Shown piece by piece: positions 9,461 through 18,904 of a stretch of 64,000 bases of DNA; within the stretch, counting starts at the first letter, position 1; each line of letters opens with the position of its first letter. A program made the position numbers and the translations under genes. The notes under the pieces are model-generated. The model had not been told where the DNA came from. It saw only the letters and a program-made list of their open reading frames with translations, and did not search any database. This DNA comes from Thiomicrorhabdus indica (GTDB lineage Bacteria > Pseudomonadota > Gammaproteobacteria > Thiomicrospirales > Thiomicrospiraceae): positions 186,001 to 250,000 of the forward strand of contig NZ_CP033040.1 of the NCBI RefSeq assembly GCF_004293625.1, in the 5' to 3' direction.

Positions 9461-10810
9461 TTAGAACTTCCAAACACCGATAAGACGTGTGTGAGATTGA
9501 GTGCGGTCTAGTTTTTGTCCGCCAGCGGTTACAAAATCGTCGTATTCAGAAGTACGCGTTGCATGGGTGATCTTAAGCGTTGTCGATTTTGTCGCTTTCC
9601 AAGTTAAGACCACGTCTACTTCGTAAGCGTCGTCCATTGGTGTTAAAACGCCGACACCGGCTTGCTTACCGTTCGTATCAGACTTGCTGTAATTGGCATA
9701 GCCTGCTGAAACAATCCAGCTAGGTGTGAACTTATACATACCACCGACTTTGAAAGAGGTGACGTTTTCACGATAGGAATTTCGAGAGAACATCGAGCTT
9801 GTATAGGCTGGATCACCACCCCAAGCATTCAGCATCGCCGTATCCCCAGAGCTTTTATTCATTGCTGCATAGGCTTTCCAACCTTTGGTTGCATAAACGG
9901 CTTTCAGACCAAAAAGGTTGTAGTCAATTTCATTTGCATAATCCCCAACATCTTTTTGATTTAGGTATTGAGCTAGGATTTTAACCTTGGATTTATTCGC
10001 TAGTTTGTAACCTTGAGTGGCTTCTAGATATATAGAGTTGCTGATATTGTCTGCATAGTAATTCCAAGCAGAAATTTTTGTCGCTTTTGAGGGCTGGTAA
10101 TGTAACTGAATTGTATTGATACCGTTATCGTTATTAGCTCCCCCTGCTGTCATTTCGTCAATATCTAAGAAGGTCGCTTGTTCTGCTGTTCCACCAACAA
10201 TCATTGGTTTTACAGAAGTCCCCGCTGTATTAGTGCCTTCACCAATTAGGCCAAATTCGGTAACGGTTCTAGCACCTAAAGCCATTTGAGTAATTTGGGA
10301 AATTCCCATTTTCCATTGCGGAGACAGGGAGTAATTGAGTCCAGCAACGGTATGAAAACTTGGAAGGGTACTGGTCGCACTGGCGGTTAGTGGCGTTTTA
10401 TAGTGCATACGCCCTGCAAACGCATCAAAGTTTCCAGCTTTATATTTTAGGAATGCTTCGCCAAGAATGCTCTCCATTGAATCATACTTATTGGCAAACA
10501 TACCGGCAGCGATTTTATCGCCATCAGCAGTATTTGGCTCATTACTTCCAATCGCTTCACCTACTGAGTAAAAGCCTGCTCCAAATTTGAATCCATTCCA
10601 GCTAGGAGTTGTGTATTTCATTTTTAAAAGCGTTGAAGTTCCGTAATTTGGATCAAAGCGATTCTCTTTACCATCAACGACGTGCATCACTTTGACCATA
10701 AGATCTAAGTCACCTTTGTTTTCTCCATCAACAGTAATATTTTTTGCCAAGGCATTTTGTGAAATCAGTGCCAGTGCCATGGCACCAATCAGTGGGCGAA
10801 CAGTTCTCAT
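9461..10810 (-). CDS. Outer-membrane porin, OprD-like
   Basis: 449 aa. A signal peptide (residues 1-22, ending A-L-A before K-N) precedes a long run of alternating amphipathic beta strands. The last residues W-K-F give the C-terminal aromatic signature recognised by the Bam machinery. Strand pattern, length and the S-x-G-F-K-F-G-A-G-F-Y region resemble the OprD / epsilon-type major outer-membrane protein family of substrate-specific porins. Substrate cannot be deduced. It is a single-gene unit: divergent from the Bat operon, with its own terminator. Lack of any ACCGGCCGGT copy over 5.7-12.1 kb is notable but may be chance. Confidence 0.8.
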   Translation of the reverse strand: MRTVRPLIGAMALALISQNALAKNITVDGENKGDLDLMVKVMHVVDGKENRFDPNYGTSTLLKMKYTTPSWNGFKFGAGFYSVGEAIGSNEPNTADGDKIAAGMFANKYDSMESILGEAFLKYKAGNFDAFAGRMHYKTPLTASATSTLPSFHTVAGLNYSLSPQWKMGISQITQMALGARTVTEFGLIGEGTNTAGTSVKPMIVGGTAEQATFLDIDEMTAGGANNDNGINTIQLHYQPSKATKISAWNYYADNISNSIYLEATQGYKLANKSKVKILAQYLNQKDVGDYANEIDYNLFGLKAVYATKGWKAYAAMNKSSGDTAMLNAWGGDPAYTSSMFSRNSYRENVTSFKVGGMYKFTPSWIVSAGYANYSKSDTNGKQAGVGVLTPMDDAYEVDVVLTWKATKSTTLKITHATRTSEYDDFVTAGGQKLDRTQSHTRLIGVWKF

Positions 10811-11085
10811 ATAAGAAAATCCTTATTTTTAGTAGTGTTTTTTAGCTTTCAATCAAAGAATACGTGAAATTTCATCGAAACATACACGAAATATTTTTAT
10901 GGAGATTAAAAATTACTAATAGTTTATGACAAAACTTTCTAATAGATAATTTTTATACCTGATTTATAAAATTTAATGATCTGAGGATTGGATTTCAACA
11001 AAATTTAATTGATGAATTAAGAGGTTTGATATTACAAGCCGCTAATGAATTGCGAGAATAAGGGACAAAGAAATAGGAGCGCAAG

Positions 11086-12060
11086 ATGCAGTCTGAATTT
11101 TTAGCTTTAAAAAAGCATTTACAAACGGTCATTGTCGGACAAGAAGAGTTGCTTGATCGTCTTTTGATTGCCTTGTTAACGGGTGGTCATGTGTTGCTGG
11201 AAGGACCGCCAGGTTTGGCAAAAACGACCGCAGTTAAAGCATTGGCTAACGGTGTGCATTCGACTTTTCAGCGTATCCAGTTTACTCCCGATTTAATGCC
11301 GAGCGATGTAGTTGGGAGTGAAGTGCTTGATATGGACTCTCACCAACTACGTTTTTCCGCAGGGCCGATTTTTCATGAAATGATTTTAGCTGATGAAATC
11401 AACCGTGCTCCCCCAAAAGTCCAGTCGGCATTGCTGGAAGCAATGGCTGAGCAACAAGTGACAGTTGGAGGCGAAACTCGTCCGTTACCGGAAATGTTCT
11501 TTGTTTTGGCGACGCAAAACCCACTTGAGCAGGCTGGAACTTATCCACTTCCTGAAGCCCAAATGGATCGATTCATGTTGCACGTGGTGTTGGGCTATCC
11601 AAATGTGACTGAGGAATTAGAAATTTTACGACGAGATAGAGCGCGTCACTTTGGTGAAGACTCTCCTAGCTTTTTAACACAACTGACGCCAGAAAAGGTA
11701 TTGCAAGCTCGACATAAAATCTCTGAGCAATATGTGTCGCCACCAGTGGAGGGCTATATTGTTGAATTGATTGCTGCAACCCGTCAACTGCAAAGTCTTG
11801 ATGAAAATCTATCCGGTGTGCTTCAGGTAGGCGCTTCGCCACGCGCGTCAATTGCTTTGTTGCATGCCTCGTGTGCTTATGCATGGTTGCAAGGGCGTGA
11901 TTTTGTCACTCCAGATGATGTGAAAGCCTTATTACCGGATGTCTTGAGACATCGTCTATTACTGAGTTTTTCAGGAAAATCACAAGGCTGGACAACCGAT
12001 AAAGTCATTCAAGTAATCCTCAATTCCATCGCGGTTCCGCTTGATGTTGATTCTAAATAA
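11086..12060 (+). CDS. MoxR-family AAA+ ATPase
   Basis: 324 aa. Walker A G-P-P-G-L-A-K-T-T near residues 40-48 and Walker B with L-A-D-E-I-N-R-A-P-P near 100, followed by sensor 1 A-T-Q-N-P and a C-terminal lid domain. MoxR ATPases act as chaperones, usually together with von Willebrand A (VWA) domain proteins. An AGGAG Shine-Dalgarno precedes the ATG. It is the first gene of the seven-gene Bat operon; 275 bp of AT-rich sequence upstream should hold the promoter, shared with the divergent porin gene. Confidence 0.95.
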   Translation: MQSEFLALKKHLQTVIVGQEELLDRLLIALLTGGHVLLEGPPGLAKTTAVKALANGVHSTFQRIQFTPDLMPSDVVGSEVLDMDSHQLRFSAGPIFHEMILADEINRAPPKVQSALLEAMAEQQVTVGGETRPLPEMFFVLATQNPLEQAGTYPLPEAQMDRFMLHVVLGYPNVTEELEILRRDRARHFGEDSPSFLTQLTPEKVLQARHKISEQYVSPPVEGYIVELIAATRQLQSLDENLSGVLQVGASPRASIALLHASCAYAWLQGRDFVTPDDVKALLPDVLRHRLLLSFSGKSQGWTTDKVIQVILNSIAVPLDVDSK

Positions 12061-12076
12061 GTCTCTTGTGATTCCC

Positions 12077-13123
12077 ATGTTGCGTTTTTTGAAATTAACC
12101 AACTGGCCATGGGTACCGTTTAATTGGTCTGTGGCTCGTGAATCTGACCGGCCGGTGATAAATTCTCAGTACTGGTTGGATCCTTCAGAGCATTCCCAAC
12201 TTCGCGAAGAGCTTGAAGCCTTGTATGAACCTTGGCATCAAAGTTTAGGGGTTAGCAGTGCTCAACAGCAAGGGAATATCCCATCGCGAGCACTTGGTTC
12301 TGGGTTTGAGTATGCAGAAAGCCAAGCTTATCAATCTGGCGATGACATTCGCTTTTTAGATTGGCGCTTAATGGCCAAAAAGCAACAAGCGTTTACAAAA
12401 TGGTTTGAACCAGAACGACTAGAAAACTGGTGCTTAGTGCTTGATGAAAGTGCTTCTATGCGTTTTGGTACTCGAACTCGTTTAAAAGTTCAGCAAGCTT
12501 GCAGAGTGATTGGCAGTTTTGCATTTTTGTCGGAAAAGCGACAATCACAGCTTCGGTTAATGCGTTTTTCTGCTCAAAATAATGAAATTGCCTATTCTCC
12601 AGTTTGGACTGGGCGAAATTTATTTGAGCAAGCGATGGCGTTTGTGAGCAATAAAAAGGCGTCATTAGATATAGAAAAGCGTTTGCAAAATACCTCTCAA
12701 AGTCACTTATCTGATTCTGTCGAGTCGGAGGTGAATGCATTCAACACCTTGTTGCAGTCAATTCCTCAAGATTTACCGGCCGGTTCAAAGCTTGTTTTTG
12801 TCAGTGATTTTCATGCATTGCATAAGCATGCTGCAAAAGTTTTGAACCATTTGAGTTTTTTAGCGCAAACGTTTCAGGTGATGGCGGTTGTGATTGAGGA
12901 TGTGGCTGAACGGGAGCTTCCTCAAAATACTGGTTTAGAATTGGTGAATTTACAAGGAAAGAATCCTGTGTCATTGGATGCTCAGCAGCAACTCAACTAT
13001 TCTGTTTGGGCAAATCGTACCTTTGACGAACGTAAATCGTTTATGCAGGGGTGCGGTGTTAAGGTTATTGAATGGCGAACCGATGAGAAAATTGGCGAGC
13101 TGTTACAGAGATTGAAGTCATGA
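12077..13123 (+). CDS. DUF58 domain protein
   Basis: About 348 aa from the ATG at 12077 (M-L-R-F-L-K); an in-frame ATG at 12044 overlapping moxR is possible and no start has a clear ribosome site. The conserved DUF58 core is seen as Y-Q-S-G-D-D-I-R-F-L-D-W-R, followed by a VWA-like beta-strand L-V-L-D-E-S-A-S-M. DUF58 proteins are near-constant partners of MoxR ATPases. Its stop overlaps the next start (ATGA), suggesting translational coupling. Two ACCGGCCGGT copies lie inside, at 12147 (reads R-P-V) and 12775 (reads P-A-G). Confidence 0.9.
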   Translation: MLRFLKLTNWPWVPFNWSVARESDRPVINSQYWLDPSEHSQLREELEALYEPWHQSLGVSSAQQQGNIPSRALGSGFEYAESQAYQSGDDIRFLDWRLMAKKQQAFTKWFEPERLENWCLVLDESASMRFGTRTRLKVQQACRVIGSFAFLSEKRQSQLRLMRFSAQNNEIAYSPVWTGRNLFEQAMAFVSNKKASLDIEKRLQNTSQSHLSDSVESEVNAFNTLLQSIPQDLPAGSKLVFVSDFHALHKHAAKVLNHLSFLAQTFQVMAVVIEDVAERELPQNTGLELVNLQGKNPVSLDAQQQLNYSVWANRTFDERKSFMQGCGVKVIEWRTDEKIGELLQRLKS

Positions 13124-13647
13124 ATTCATCCGACCCACATACTGAAAGCAGCGTCGAGGCATTGCAGTCAGTTGCGCAGCCAACACAAGCGTTGAAGGAT
13201 ATTATTCCCCCTATGGAACCGGTTTTCGGATTTGATGTGATGTCCGTCATTGGAGTATTGGTTTTTGTTGTCTTGCTGCTTTGGTTAATTCGAGCTGTCG
13301 CAAAGCGCTCACAGGGATTGATTTGGATGAATTGGCTTAGAAAACAGAAAAAGCAGTTACAAACTCTAGACATCAATCAACTGGATGAATTTCAAGCATG
13401 GCTTTGGCAAACCGCAGCTGAACTCCATAAGTTTCAGCAGGAATTTGAAAAAATGGAGGCTTCTCAGCATTTCATTTCCACTTCGGCACAAAACACGATT
13501 AAACAGTGGCAGAACATCGCATTTCAAGACTTTAGACGGTCTGAGAATCGGGTTTCACGTGAAACAATGAATGAATTACTGGATGAATTGCTTAAAGATG
13601 CATGGAAAAACGTTTTTAACCGGCCGGTAGAAAAGAGGGTGATTTAA
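13120..13647 (+). CDS. DUF4381-type membrane protein of the Bat operon
   Basis: 175 aa. One transmembrane helix around residues 43-62 is followed by a positively charged cytoplasmic helical domain. Size, topology and position between the DUF58 gene and the first VWA gene fit the DUF4381 family, found in MoxR/VWA operons. It starts within the ATGA overlap with the DUF58 gene. ACCGGCCGGT at 13619 encodes the C-terminal N-R-P-V. Biochemical role unknown. Confidence 0.8.
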   Translation: MNSSDPHTESSVEALQSVAQPTQALKDIIPPMEPVFGFDVMSVIGVLVFVVLLLWLIRAVAKRSQGLIWMNWLRKQKKQLQTLDINQLDEFQAWLWQTAAELHKFQQEFEKMEASQHFISTSAQNTIKQWQNIAFQDFRRSENRVSRETMNELLDELLKDAWKNVFNRPVEKRVI

Positions 13648-13648
13648 G

Positions 13649-14863
13649 TTGGAAGCGTGGGTGTTGTCAATGGTTTCAGTGTTTGGCGTAGAGCTTTTTC
13701 TTACACCGAGCTGGTTATGGTTATTGTGGTGTTTACCATTTATTTGGCTGCTTTCACGAAACGAGTCTGGAGATGACTGGAACACTTTACGAAAAGGCTC
13801 AACGCTTAAGGTGAAACACTCGATGCTAGAGCAGTTTCGGTCGGATGCCCAAAAATTGGATGAACATTCTCCAAAGTCATGGCAGAAAAGAACCTTGTGG
13901 TGGGTTAAAAACAGTCTGAGAATGGTGGTTTTGGCACTGTTGATTATCATCTTGGCCGAACCGGTTAATAATGTGAAACTTCATTCAGAGGCGCCGCAAA
14001 CAACACAGCGTGATTTAGTGTTTGTACTGGAAAGTTCAGCCAGTTTTTTGCTACCGGATTACCAGCAAAATGGACAGTCCGTTTCTCGCATGGAAGCAGT
14101 TAAATCGGTGTTGGAGGATTTTATTCGCCAATTATCAGGGAACCGGTTTGGTGTTGTGATTTATGGTGAACATGCCTATAGCTTATTGCCGTTGACGTCA
14201 GACGCAAGTGCGGCACAAATTAGTTTACAACGCTTACAACCTTTTTTAGCTGGTCGAACGGATGAAGCAATGGTTGAAGCATTAGGGCTGGCTTTGCAAG
14301 CAACACGCTCTTTATCTGTGGATAACGACTTCGAAAATTCAAGTTCTACGAATGTTGACAACAGGCCCCAAAAATCTCCCGCTTATCCTTCTGAGACAAA
14401 ACGCGTCTTGGTTTTAATCAGTGATGGGTTGTCGGCACAAAGCCCTTATGCAATTGAGGAGGCCATTAATTTGGCGCGTCAGCTTAATACTCCAATCTAT
14501 ACAGTGGGTGTTGGGGCAAAAGATATTTCAGCGGATAAACGACAATTCCAAGGATTGATTTATCAAACCTTGGAGTCGGAAAGTTTGCAAAAAATTGCTG
14601 AACAGACCGGTGGTCGATATTTTCATGTCGGTGGCTCAAATGAACTTCAAGAGGTCTTTGCTGAAATTGACCAATTGGAAGGTGTACCTGTCTCTGTGAC
14701 CAATTTCTCCAAAACATATGACTCATTAAGACCTCAGCTGATAATTAGCTTGTTAGTTCTCCTGTTAAGTTATTTTCTAATAATGGTGTTTTCTGTATTT
14801 TTTCGGTTGCGCCAAGAGTCGACTAGGGAGCTCTTTACTTCCAAACCGGAGGCAAGCAAATGA
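13649..14863 (+). CDS. VWA-domain membrane protein (BatA-like) with altered MIDAS
   Basis: 404 aa from a TTG at 13649, preceded by GAGGGTG at good spacing; an ATG at 13670 is an alternative. Two N-terminal membrane segments (about 18-35 and 90-107), a VWA domain, then a C-terminal membrane helix (about 362-382). The metal-ion-dependent adhesion site that normally begins D-x-S-x-S reads E-S-S-A-S here; the later S-D-G is kept. Bat VWA proteins are inner-membrane proteins with a periplasmic VWA domain, linked to stress and oxygen tolerance in Bacteroides and other bacteria. It ends in an ATGA overlap with the next VWA gene. Confidence 0.88.
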   Translation: MEAWVLSMVSVFGVELFLTPSWLWLLWCLPFIWLLSRNESGDDWNTLRKGSTLKVKHSMLEQFRSDAQKLDEHSPKSWQKRTLWWVKNSLRMVVLALLIIILAEPVNNVKLHSEAPQTTQRDLVFVLESSASFLLPDYQQNGQSVSRMEAVKSVLEDFIRQLSGNRFGVVIYGEHAYSLLPLTSDASAAQISLQRLQPFLAGRTDEAMVEALGLALQATRSLSVDNDFENSSSTNVDNRPQKSPAYPSETKRVLVLISDGLSAQSPYAIEEAINLARQLNTPIYTVGVGAKDISADKRQFQGLIYQTLESESLQKIAEQTGGRYFHVGGSNELQEVFAEIDQLEGVPVSVTNFSKTYDSLRPQLIISLLVLLLSYFLIMVFSVFFRLRQESTRELFTSKPEASK

Positions 14864-16011
14864 ACGGCATTGAATGGCGAGAACCTGCTTGGTTGCTTTT
14901 GTTAAGTTTGCCGGTATTGATTTGGTTGTTTCTTAAATGGCGTCAAAATCGTGTTCAGCAAAGTTATGCAGATGCACATCTTTGGCCTTGGGTGAACGGG
15001 CAGGCGTTCGAGGTATCGGAGTATGAAGGTGCTTTGAGTGCTTGGCGAAAATGGTTTGTAAAATTTACGCCGCTTAAAGCTTTAGGGTTGGCTTGGCTGG
15101 CGGTGGTTATTGCATTAGCAGAGCCGAGAGAGTTGGTATGGGAAGCTCAAACTTCGACCACTCAGGCAGCGGACATTATGGTGGTTTTAGATTTATCGCC
15201 TTCTATGGCGGCTGAAGATGTTTACCCAAGTCGTTTCGCTCAAGCAAAGCAGTTTCTTGAGAGTATGGCAGTTAGTAGTAAGCCTTCGGACCGTTTGGGG
15301 TTAACGGTTTTTTCAGGTCAGGCACACCTGGTTGCACCTTTAAGCCACGACCGTGCGCTATTTTTACACTATCTTCAATTGCTTGCTCCGGATATGTTGC
15401 CAACTCGTGGCAGCGGTGTTGAGTTAGGGATTATGTATGGTTGGCAGTATTTGCAAGAAACCGCACAACAGTCGCCGGCGATGTTAGTGTTATCGGATGG
15501 TCGAGCGATGAACTCGGCGATGCCCCCTTTACCCAAAAACGATGAACAAATGCTAAGGCTTTATGATGCTATGTTTAAAGAGTCGGGCTCAGCCATGTCA
15601 AACGTGCCACTCGTGATTTTGGGGGTTGGAGGTTCACAACCTAGTGTTTTACCCGATCCGAATGTGTTGCGAGAGCAAGAGACTTCCTTATCTTCGGAAA
15701 AGCTGTGGATGCGTAATCAGCAGTTAGTGACTTCTGCATTGGAAAGTGAGTTGTTACAAAGCCTGAGCCAGCAATTGAAAGGGGATTATTTCCCTTTAGA
15801 TACATCGCAGCTCTTTTTGGATAAGGTCTTGTCAAAATTTGAGCCAGATGCAGTTGAAAAAAAGTCAATGCAGCAAGAGTGGGTGTCATATTCAGATGTG
15901 TTTTTAAAAGTGGGTTTGCTCAGCCTGATTTGGGCGTTTTATTCTAGTTCGATTTTAGGGTGGGTTAAACAGGCTAGGAGTCTAGGTAAGAGACGAGGTC
16001 AACTGCGATGA
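14860..16011 (+). CDS. VWA-domain membrane protein (BatB-like)
   Basis: 383 aa. N-terminal membrane helix at about 10-25, another at 72-88, a VWA domain with the canonical MIDAS D-L-S-P-S-M near residue 107 and a later L-S-D-G, and a C-terminal membrane helix near 347-366. It pairs with the preceding VWA protein, whose first MIDAS residue is altered, so this member is the more likely metal-binding partner. Start and stop both overlap neighbours by four bases (ATGA), showing a tightly coupled operon. Confidence 0.9.
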   Translation: MNGIEWREPAWLLLLSLPVLIWLFLKWRQNRVQQSYADAHLWPWVNGQAFEVSEYEGALSAWRKWFVKFTPLKALGLAWLAVVIALAEPRELVWEAQTSTTQAADIMVVLDLSPSMAAEDVYPSRFAQAKQFLESMAVSSKPSDRLGLTVFSGQAHLVAPLSHDRALFLHYLQLLAPDMLPTRGSGVELGIMYGWQYLQETAQQSPAMLVLSDGRAMNSAMPPLPKNDEQMLRLYDAMFKESGSAMSNVPLVILGVGGSQPSVLPDPNVLREQETSLSSEKLWMRNQQLVTSALESELLQSLSQQLKGDYFPLDTSQLFLDKVLSKFEPDAVEKKSMQQEWVSYSDVFLKVGLLSLIWAFYSSSILGWVKQARSLGKRRGQLR

Positions 16012-16910
16012 ATTTCACTCTTTGGAGAAGCTTTTCGTTTTCTTTAACTGGTCAATCCGTTGTTATTTTTATGCTGTTTTACGTGCTGTTGTTAATGAGT
16101 CGGCCGCTTTTGGCAAGTTCTGACGATTTGCAACAAGGATTTCAGTTTTATGAGAATAAGCAATATGAAAATGCATTGGAAGCTTATCAGACTGTGGCAG
16201 AAAGCACACCAGAAGCAGAGCAATATGAGATGGCTTTGATGGGGGTTGGAAGTTCTGCGTATCGACTGAAGGAATCGGGGCTAGCAATTGAATCGTTTAA
16301 ACAGGTTGCAAAGGTGGCTGCCACAGATCAAATAAGGGCTCAAGCATTGTTTAATTTGGGCAATGCTTATATGCAGGCGCAAATTGCAAACTATGCGGTT
16401 GAAGCCTATCAGCAAGCTTTGATTTATCAGCCTGAATTTCCAGATGCAAAATACAATTTGGCAATTGCCATGCAACAAAAGCTAGCACAGCAACCACAGC
16501 AACGGGGTCAAAGTGGTCGTGGTGAGCAAGGTCAAACAGGTCAAGGGCAAGGGGCTGGTGAACGAGAAGGAAAGTTGGATCTTGGCCAAAATTTTATTGG
16601 AGGCGCAGGTCAAAAACAAGACGAGGGTGGAAGTCCTGATGAACAAGTTCAATTGCCGGAAAGCCAAAATCGTACGCAGTTTAATTTGCACTCGAAAACC
16701 AGTGAACTTCAAGTGAATTCTGCTGAGCAGGCCACAGAGGGAGTGCATCAACAAACGGTGAACAAATTGAAAGCAGAAAAGTTTTTGATGGAATTAGAAA
16801 CAAAAGATTTCAATCAACAGCTGTTGCTAAAACGATTAATGGAGCGAGAGGAAGGCTTTTTTGCTGATCAAAAAACAGCTCATGAAATACCAGGAGTTGA
16901 CCCATGGTAG
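16008..16910 (+). CDS. TPR-repeat protein (BatC-like)
   Basis: 300 aa. N-terminal hydrophobic segment (about 16-32), acting as signal or anchor, then at least three tetratricopeptide repeats (about 40-150, for example A-L-F-N-L-G-N-A-Y and D-A-K-Y-N-L-A-I-A), followed by a Gln/Gly-rich low-complexity linker (about 160-210). TPR repeats make protein-protein contacts; in Bat operons BatC is thought to bridge the VWA proteins. ATGA overlap with the upstream gene; the ATG of batD lies inside its last codons. Confidence 0.87.
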   Translation: MNFTLWRSFSFSLTGQSVVIFMLFYVLLLMSRPLLASSDDLQQGFQFYENKQYENALEAYQTVAESTPEAEQYEMALMGVGSSAYRLKESGLAIESFKQVAKVAATDQIRAQALFNLGNAYMQAQIANYAVEAYQQALIYQPEFPDAKYNLAIAMQQKLAQQPQQRGQSGRGEQGQTGQGQGAGEREGKLDLGQNFIGGAGQKQDEGGSPDEQVQLPESQNRTQFNLHSKTSELQVNSAEQATEGVHQQTVNKLKAEKFLMELETKDFNQQLLLKRLMEREEGFFADQKTAHEIPGVDPW

Positions 16911-18445
16911 AGTTTTGTTTGAAGACTTTTCGTAATGTCGGCTTTCTATTTGGATTAATTTTAATCAGCCTGAATGTGAAGGCGGCAGATTCAATTGAGC
17001 TAAAAGGTTCAGAGTTGGGGCAAGAGTTGGTTTTGGGTGAGGCTCTAACATTGACTGTACGCGGTGAAGACGCGGTTAAAATCTTCGAGACCTACGAATT
17101 CGGTGAGCTGAAAAAGAATTTTGTCATCGACACAGTAGACCGTCGCTCCAATCGTTTGCGAATAAAGTTTTATCCTTATCAAGAAGGTGAATATGTTTTC
17201 CCAAATATTCGCTTAAATGATGTGAATTTAAAGGAACGGTTGATAAAAGTTGTTAAAAATCCCGATATTAATATTAAATGGCACGAACTTCCTCAGACAT
17301 TGTTTTTTCAGAAATCTATTGTGCAAACCGCTGAATTGAAACTCCCATCTGATGAATGGCGTTTGATTCCAGAAGCGCATTTAATGAATCAGTCGATGCG
17401 TGAAAAATGGCGTTTGGATGTCCTTGATCCTGTGCAGCCACGGGAAAATCAATATCAGTTGACCACCGTTTTTAATTACCGCGGGTTTGTTGAACCTTTG
17501 AGTCGGCGCCAAGAGAAAATCCCTAGTACTCATATAAAAGTTCGTCGACCGAATGGTCGTTATTGGCATTTTTTCTCACCAATTAAATCCATCAATTTAC
17601 ATCCTCTCCCCAGTTTTTTACCGGCCGATGCCTTGGTAGCAGATTTGCAGTGGCAAAGTTCGAAACCAACCATTAGTGTTTATCAGGATGTCAATTATTG
17701 GTACTGGAATATGCAAGCAGAGAACGTCTCCCCCTCGCATTTAAAAAACTTGGCTCAGGAGGTGGTTCGTCAGTTATCAGAAGTAAAGTCGGTCATTTGG
17801 CTATCTCCAGAGATGGCAATTCAGCAAAGTCTAAAGGAAAAAGAGGGAGGCATGGTTGTTCTACAATCTTTGCAACTCACGATTCCATTTCGTCCACAAC
17901 AGTGGTTTTGGAAGCAACCTGATATTCATTTGCGGTTTGTAAACCCCGATACGCAGAAATGGCAGGTTGAATCTTTACCGGCCGGTTGGAATATCAGTCT
18001 ACCTAAGAGTGTATTTTGGGCTCTATGGGTTATTGGCTTTGTGTTGCTTATTTGGGTTTTAAAGCAATTTCTTAAAGTGAGTCGGGCTTTTTGGCACTGG
18101 CAAAAAATGCGCAGTGATTGTCAAAATGCACAATCGGTTAAACAACTTCTTGAAAGCTTGTTTGTTTGGCAATTAGCTAGACATCCACACGGTAAATACC
18201 AAGCAATATCGAGTTATAGCTGTGGGTACTGGTTGGAGGTTTATAAGGTCGATGCGAGCTCAAACGAGGCGTTTGAAAAGGCTCAAGAATTGATTGTATT
18301 CGCTCAACAAAGCTTGTATGCAAAATTGAACAAAGATGATGTTGATTGTTTGGAGCTTCTTAAAAACCAATGTGAGCAGTGGCAACAAACGGAATCTGCT
18401 TGGTGTCTGGTATGGCGAGCTTTACATACACGCTCTGTTGATTAG
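16904..18445 (+). CDS. batD: BatD-type oxygen-tolerance protein
   Basis: 513 aa. Signal peptide (about residues 1-25, ending V-K-A-A), a long periplasmic beta-rich region, then a membrane helix near 362-382 and a cytoplasmic helical domain. The early pattern with G-E-A-L-T-L-T-V-R-G and the topology fit the BatD family. It is the last gene of the operon and overlaps the preceding TPR gene by seven bases. ACCGGCCGGT at 17977 reads L-P-A-G-W just before the membrane helix, and a one-mismatch copy lies at 17620. Confidence 0.85.
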   Translation: MVEFCLKTFRNVGFLFGLILISLNVKAADSIELKGSELGQELVLGEALTLTVRGEDAVKIFETYEFGELKKNFVIDTVDRRSNRLRIKFYPYQEGEYVFPNIRLNDVNLKERLIKVVKNPDINIKWHELPQTLFFQKSIVQTAELKLPSDEWRLIPEAHLMNQSMREKWRLDVLDPVQPRENQYQLTTVFNYRGFVEPLSRRQEKIPSTHIKVRRPNGRYWHFFSPIKSINLHPLPSFLPADALVADLQWQSSKPTISVYQDVNYWYWNMQAENVSPSHLKNLAQEVVRQLSEVKSVIWLSPEMAIQQSLKEKEGGMVVLQSLQLTIPFRPQQWFWKQPDIHLRFVNPDTQKWQVESLPAGWNISLPKSVFWALWVIGFVLLIWVLKQFLKVSRAFWHWQKMRSDCQNAQSVKQLLESLFVWQLARHPHGKYQAISSYSCGYWLEVYKVDASSNEAFEKAQELIVFAQQSLYAKLNKDDVDCLELLKNQCEQWQQTESAWCLVWRALHTRSVD

Positions 18446-18476
18446 ATACCGCTTGTCGCCTGTTAGAACAAAGGCT

Positions 18477-18743
18477 TTATTCGTCTTTGTCGGGAAATTG
18501 TTCTGCAAAGGGTTTGATTAACTTTTGGTATTTCTGCCATGCAGTCCATCCGGCATAAAGCCCTGTTGCAATAACAATCGCTGCGCCTGCATAGGCAAGT
18601 CCCAGTGAGAAAGTATTGGTGTAGATCAGGCTTGGGATAATCATTAAAATACCGATAAATGCACCGAGATAAAATGTCTTAAGAGCTGTTTTTCGAATGC
18701 TTTTCCAAAGTAGTTCTTTATGTTCGACTGAACCGAGTTCCAT
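18477..18743 (-). CDS. Small inner-membrane protein, 88 aa
   Basis: Two predicted membrane helices (about residues 22-42 and 48-66) between charged ends; the N-terminus is presumably cytoplasmic. An AGGAAAA Shine-Dalgarno precedes the ATG. It is convergent with the Bat operon, 31 bp from the batD stop. I do not recognise the family. An ACCGGCCGGT copy lies 37 bp before its start, in the gap behind the LysR gene. Confidence 0.75.
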   Translation of the reverse strand: MELGSVEHKELLWKSIRKTALKTFYLGAFIGILMIIPSLIYTNTFSLGLAYAGAAIVIATGLYAGWTAWQKYQKLIKPFAEQFPDKDE

Positions 18744-18844
18744 GCTATTTTCCTAACAAAACAAATTTTTTACAGTTTAACCGGCCGGTTGAGATTACGC
18801 ACAAAATAATTTTTAAATTGCTCTTTAGATAGCTGTTTGGTACT

Positions 18845-18903
18845 TAGTCGATTCTGAATAACTGGCTTTGCCATAAATTAAACGAGTTATTCAGAATCGA
18901 CTA
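18845..18903. repeat. Perfect 19-bp inverted repeat after the LysR stop
   Basis: TAGTCGATTCTGAATAACT at 18845-18863 is exactly the reverse complement of 18885-18903, with a 21-base spacer. The right arm ends directly at the LysR stop codon. No T-run follows on either strand, so it is either an unusual factor-dependent terminator / RNA-stabilising stem or the remnant of a small inverted-repeat element. Confidence 0.85.
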
Positions 18904-18904
18904 C

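Noticed and set aside
11086-18445. MoxR/VWA operon as a new defence system
   Set aside because: MoxR-DUF58-VWA-TPR-BatD is a known, widespread arrangement linked to envelope stress, with no nuclease or sensor component typical of defence ternary systems.
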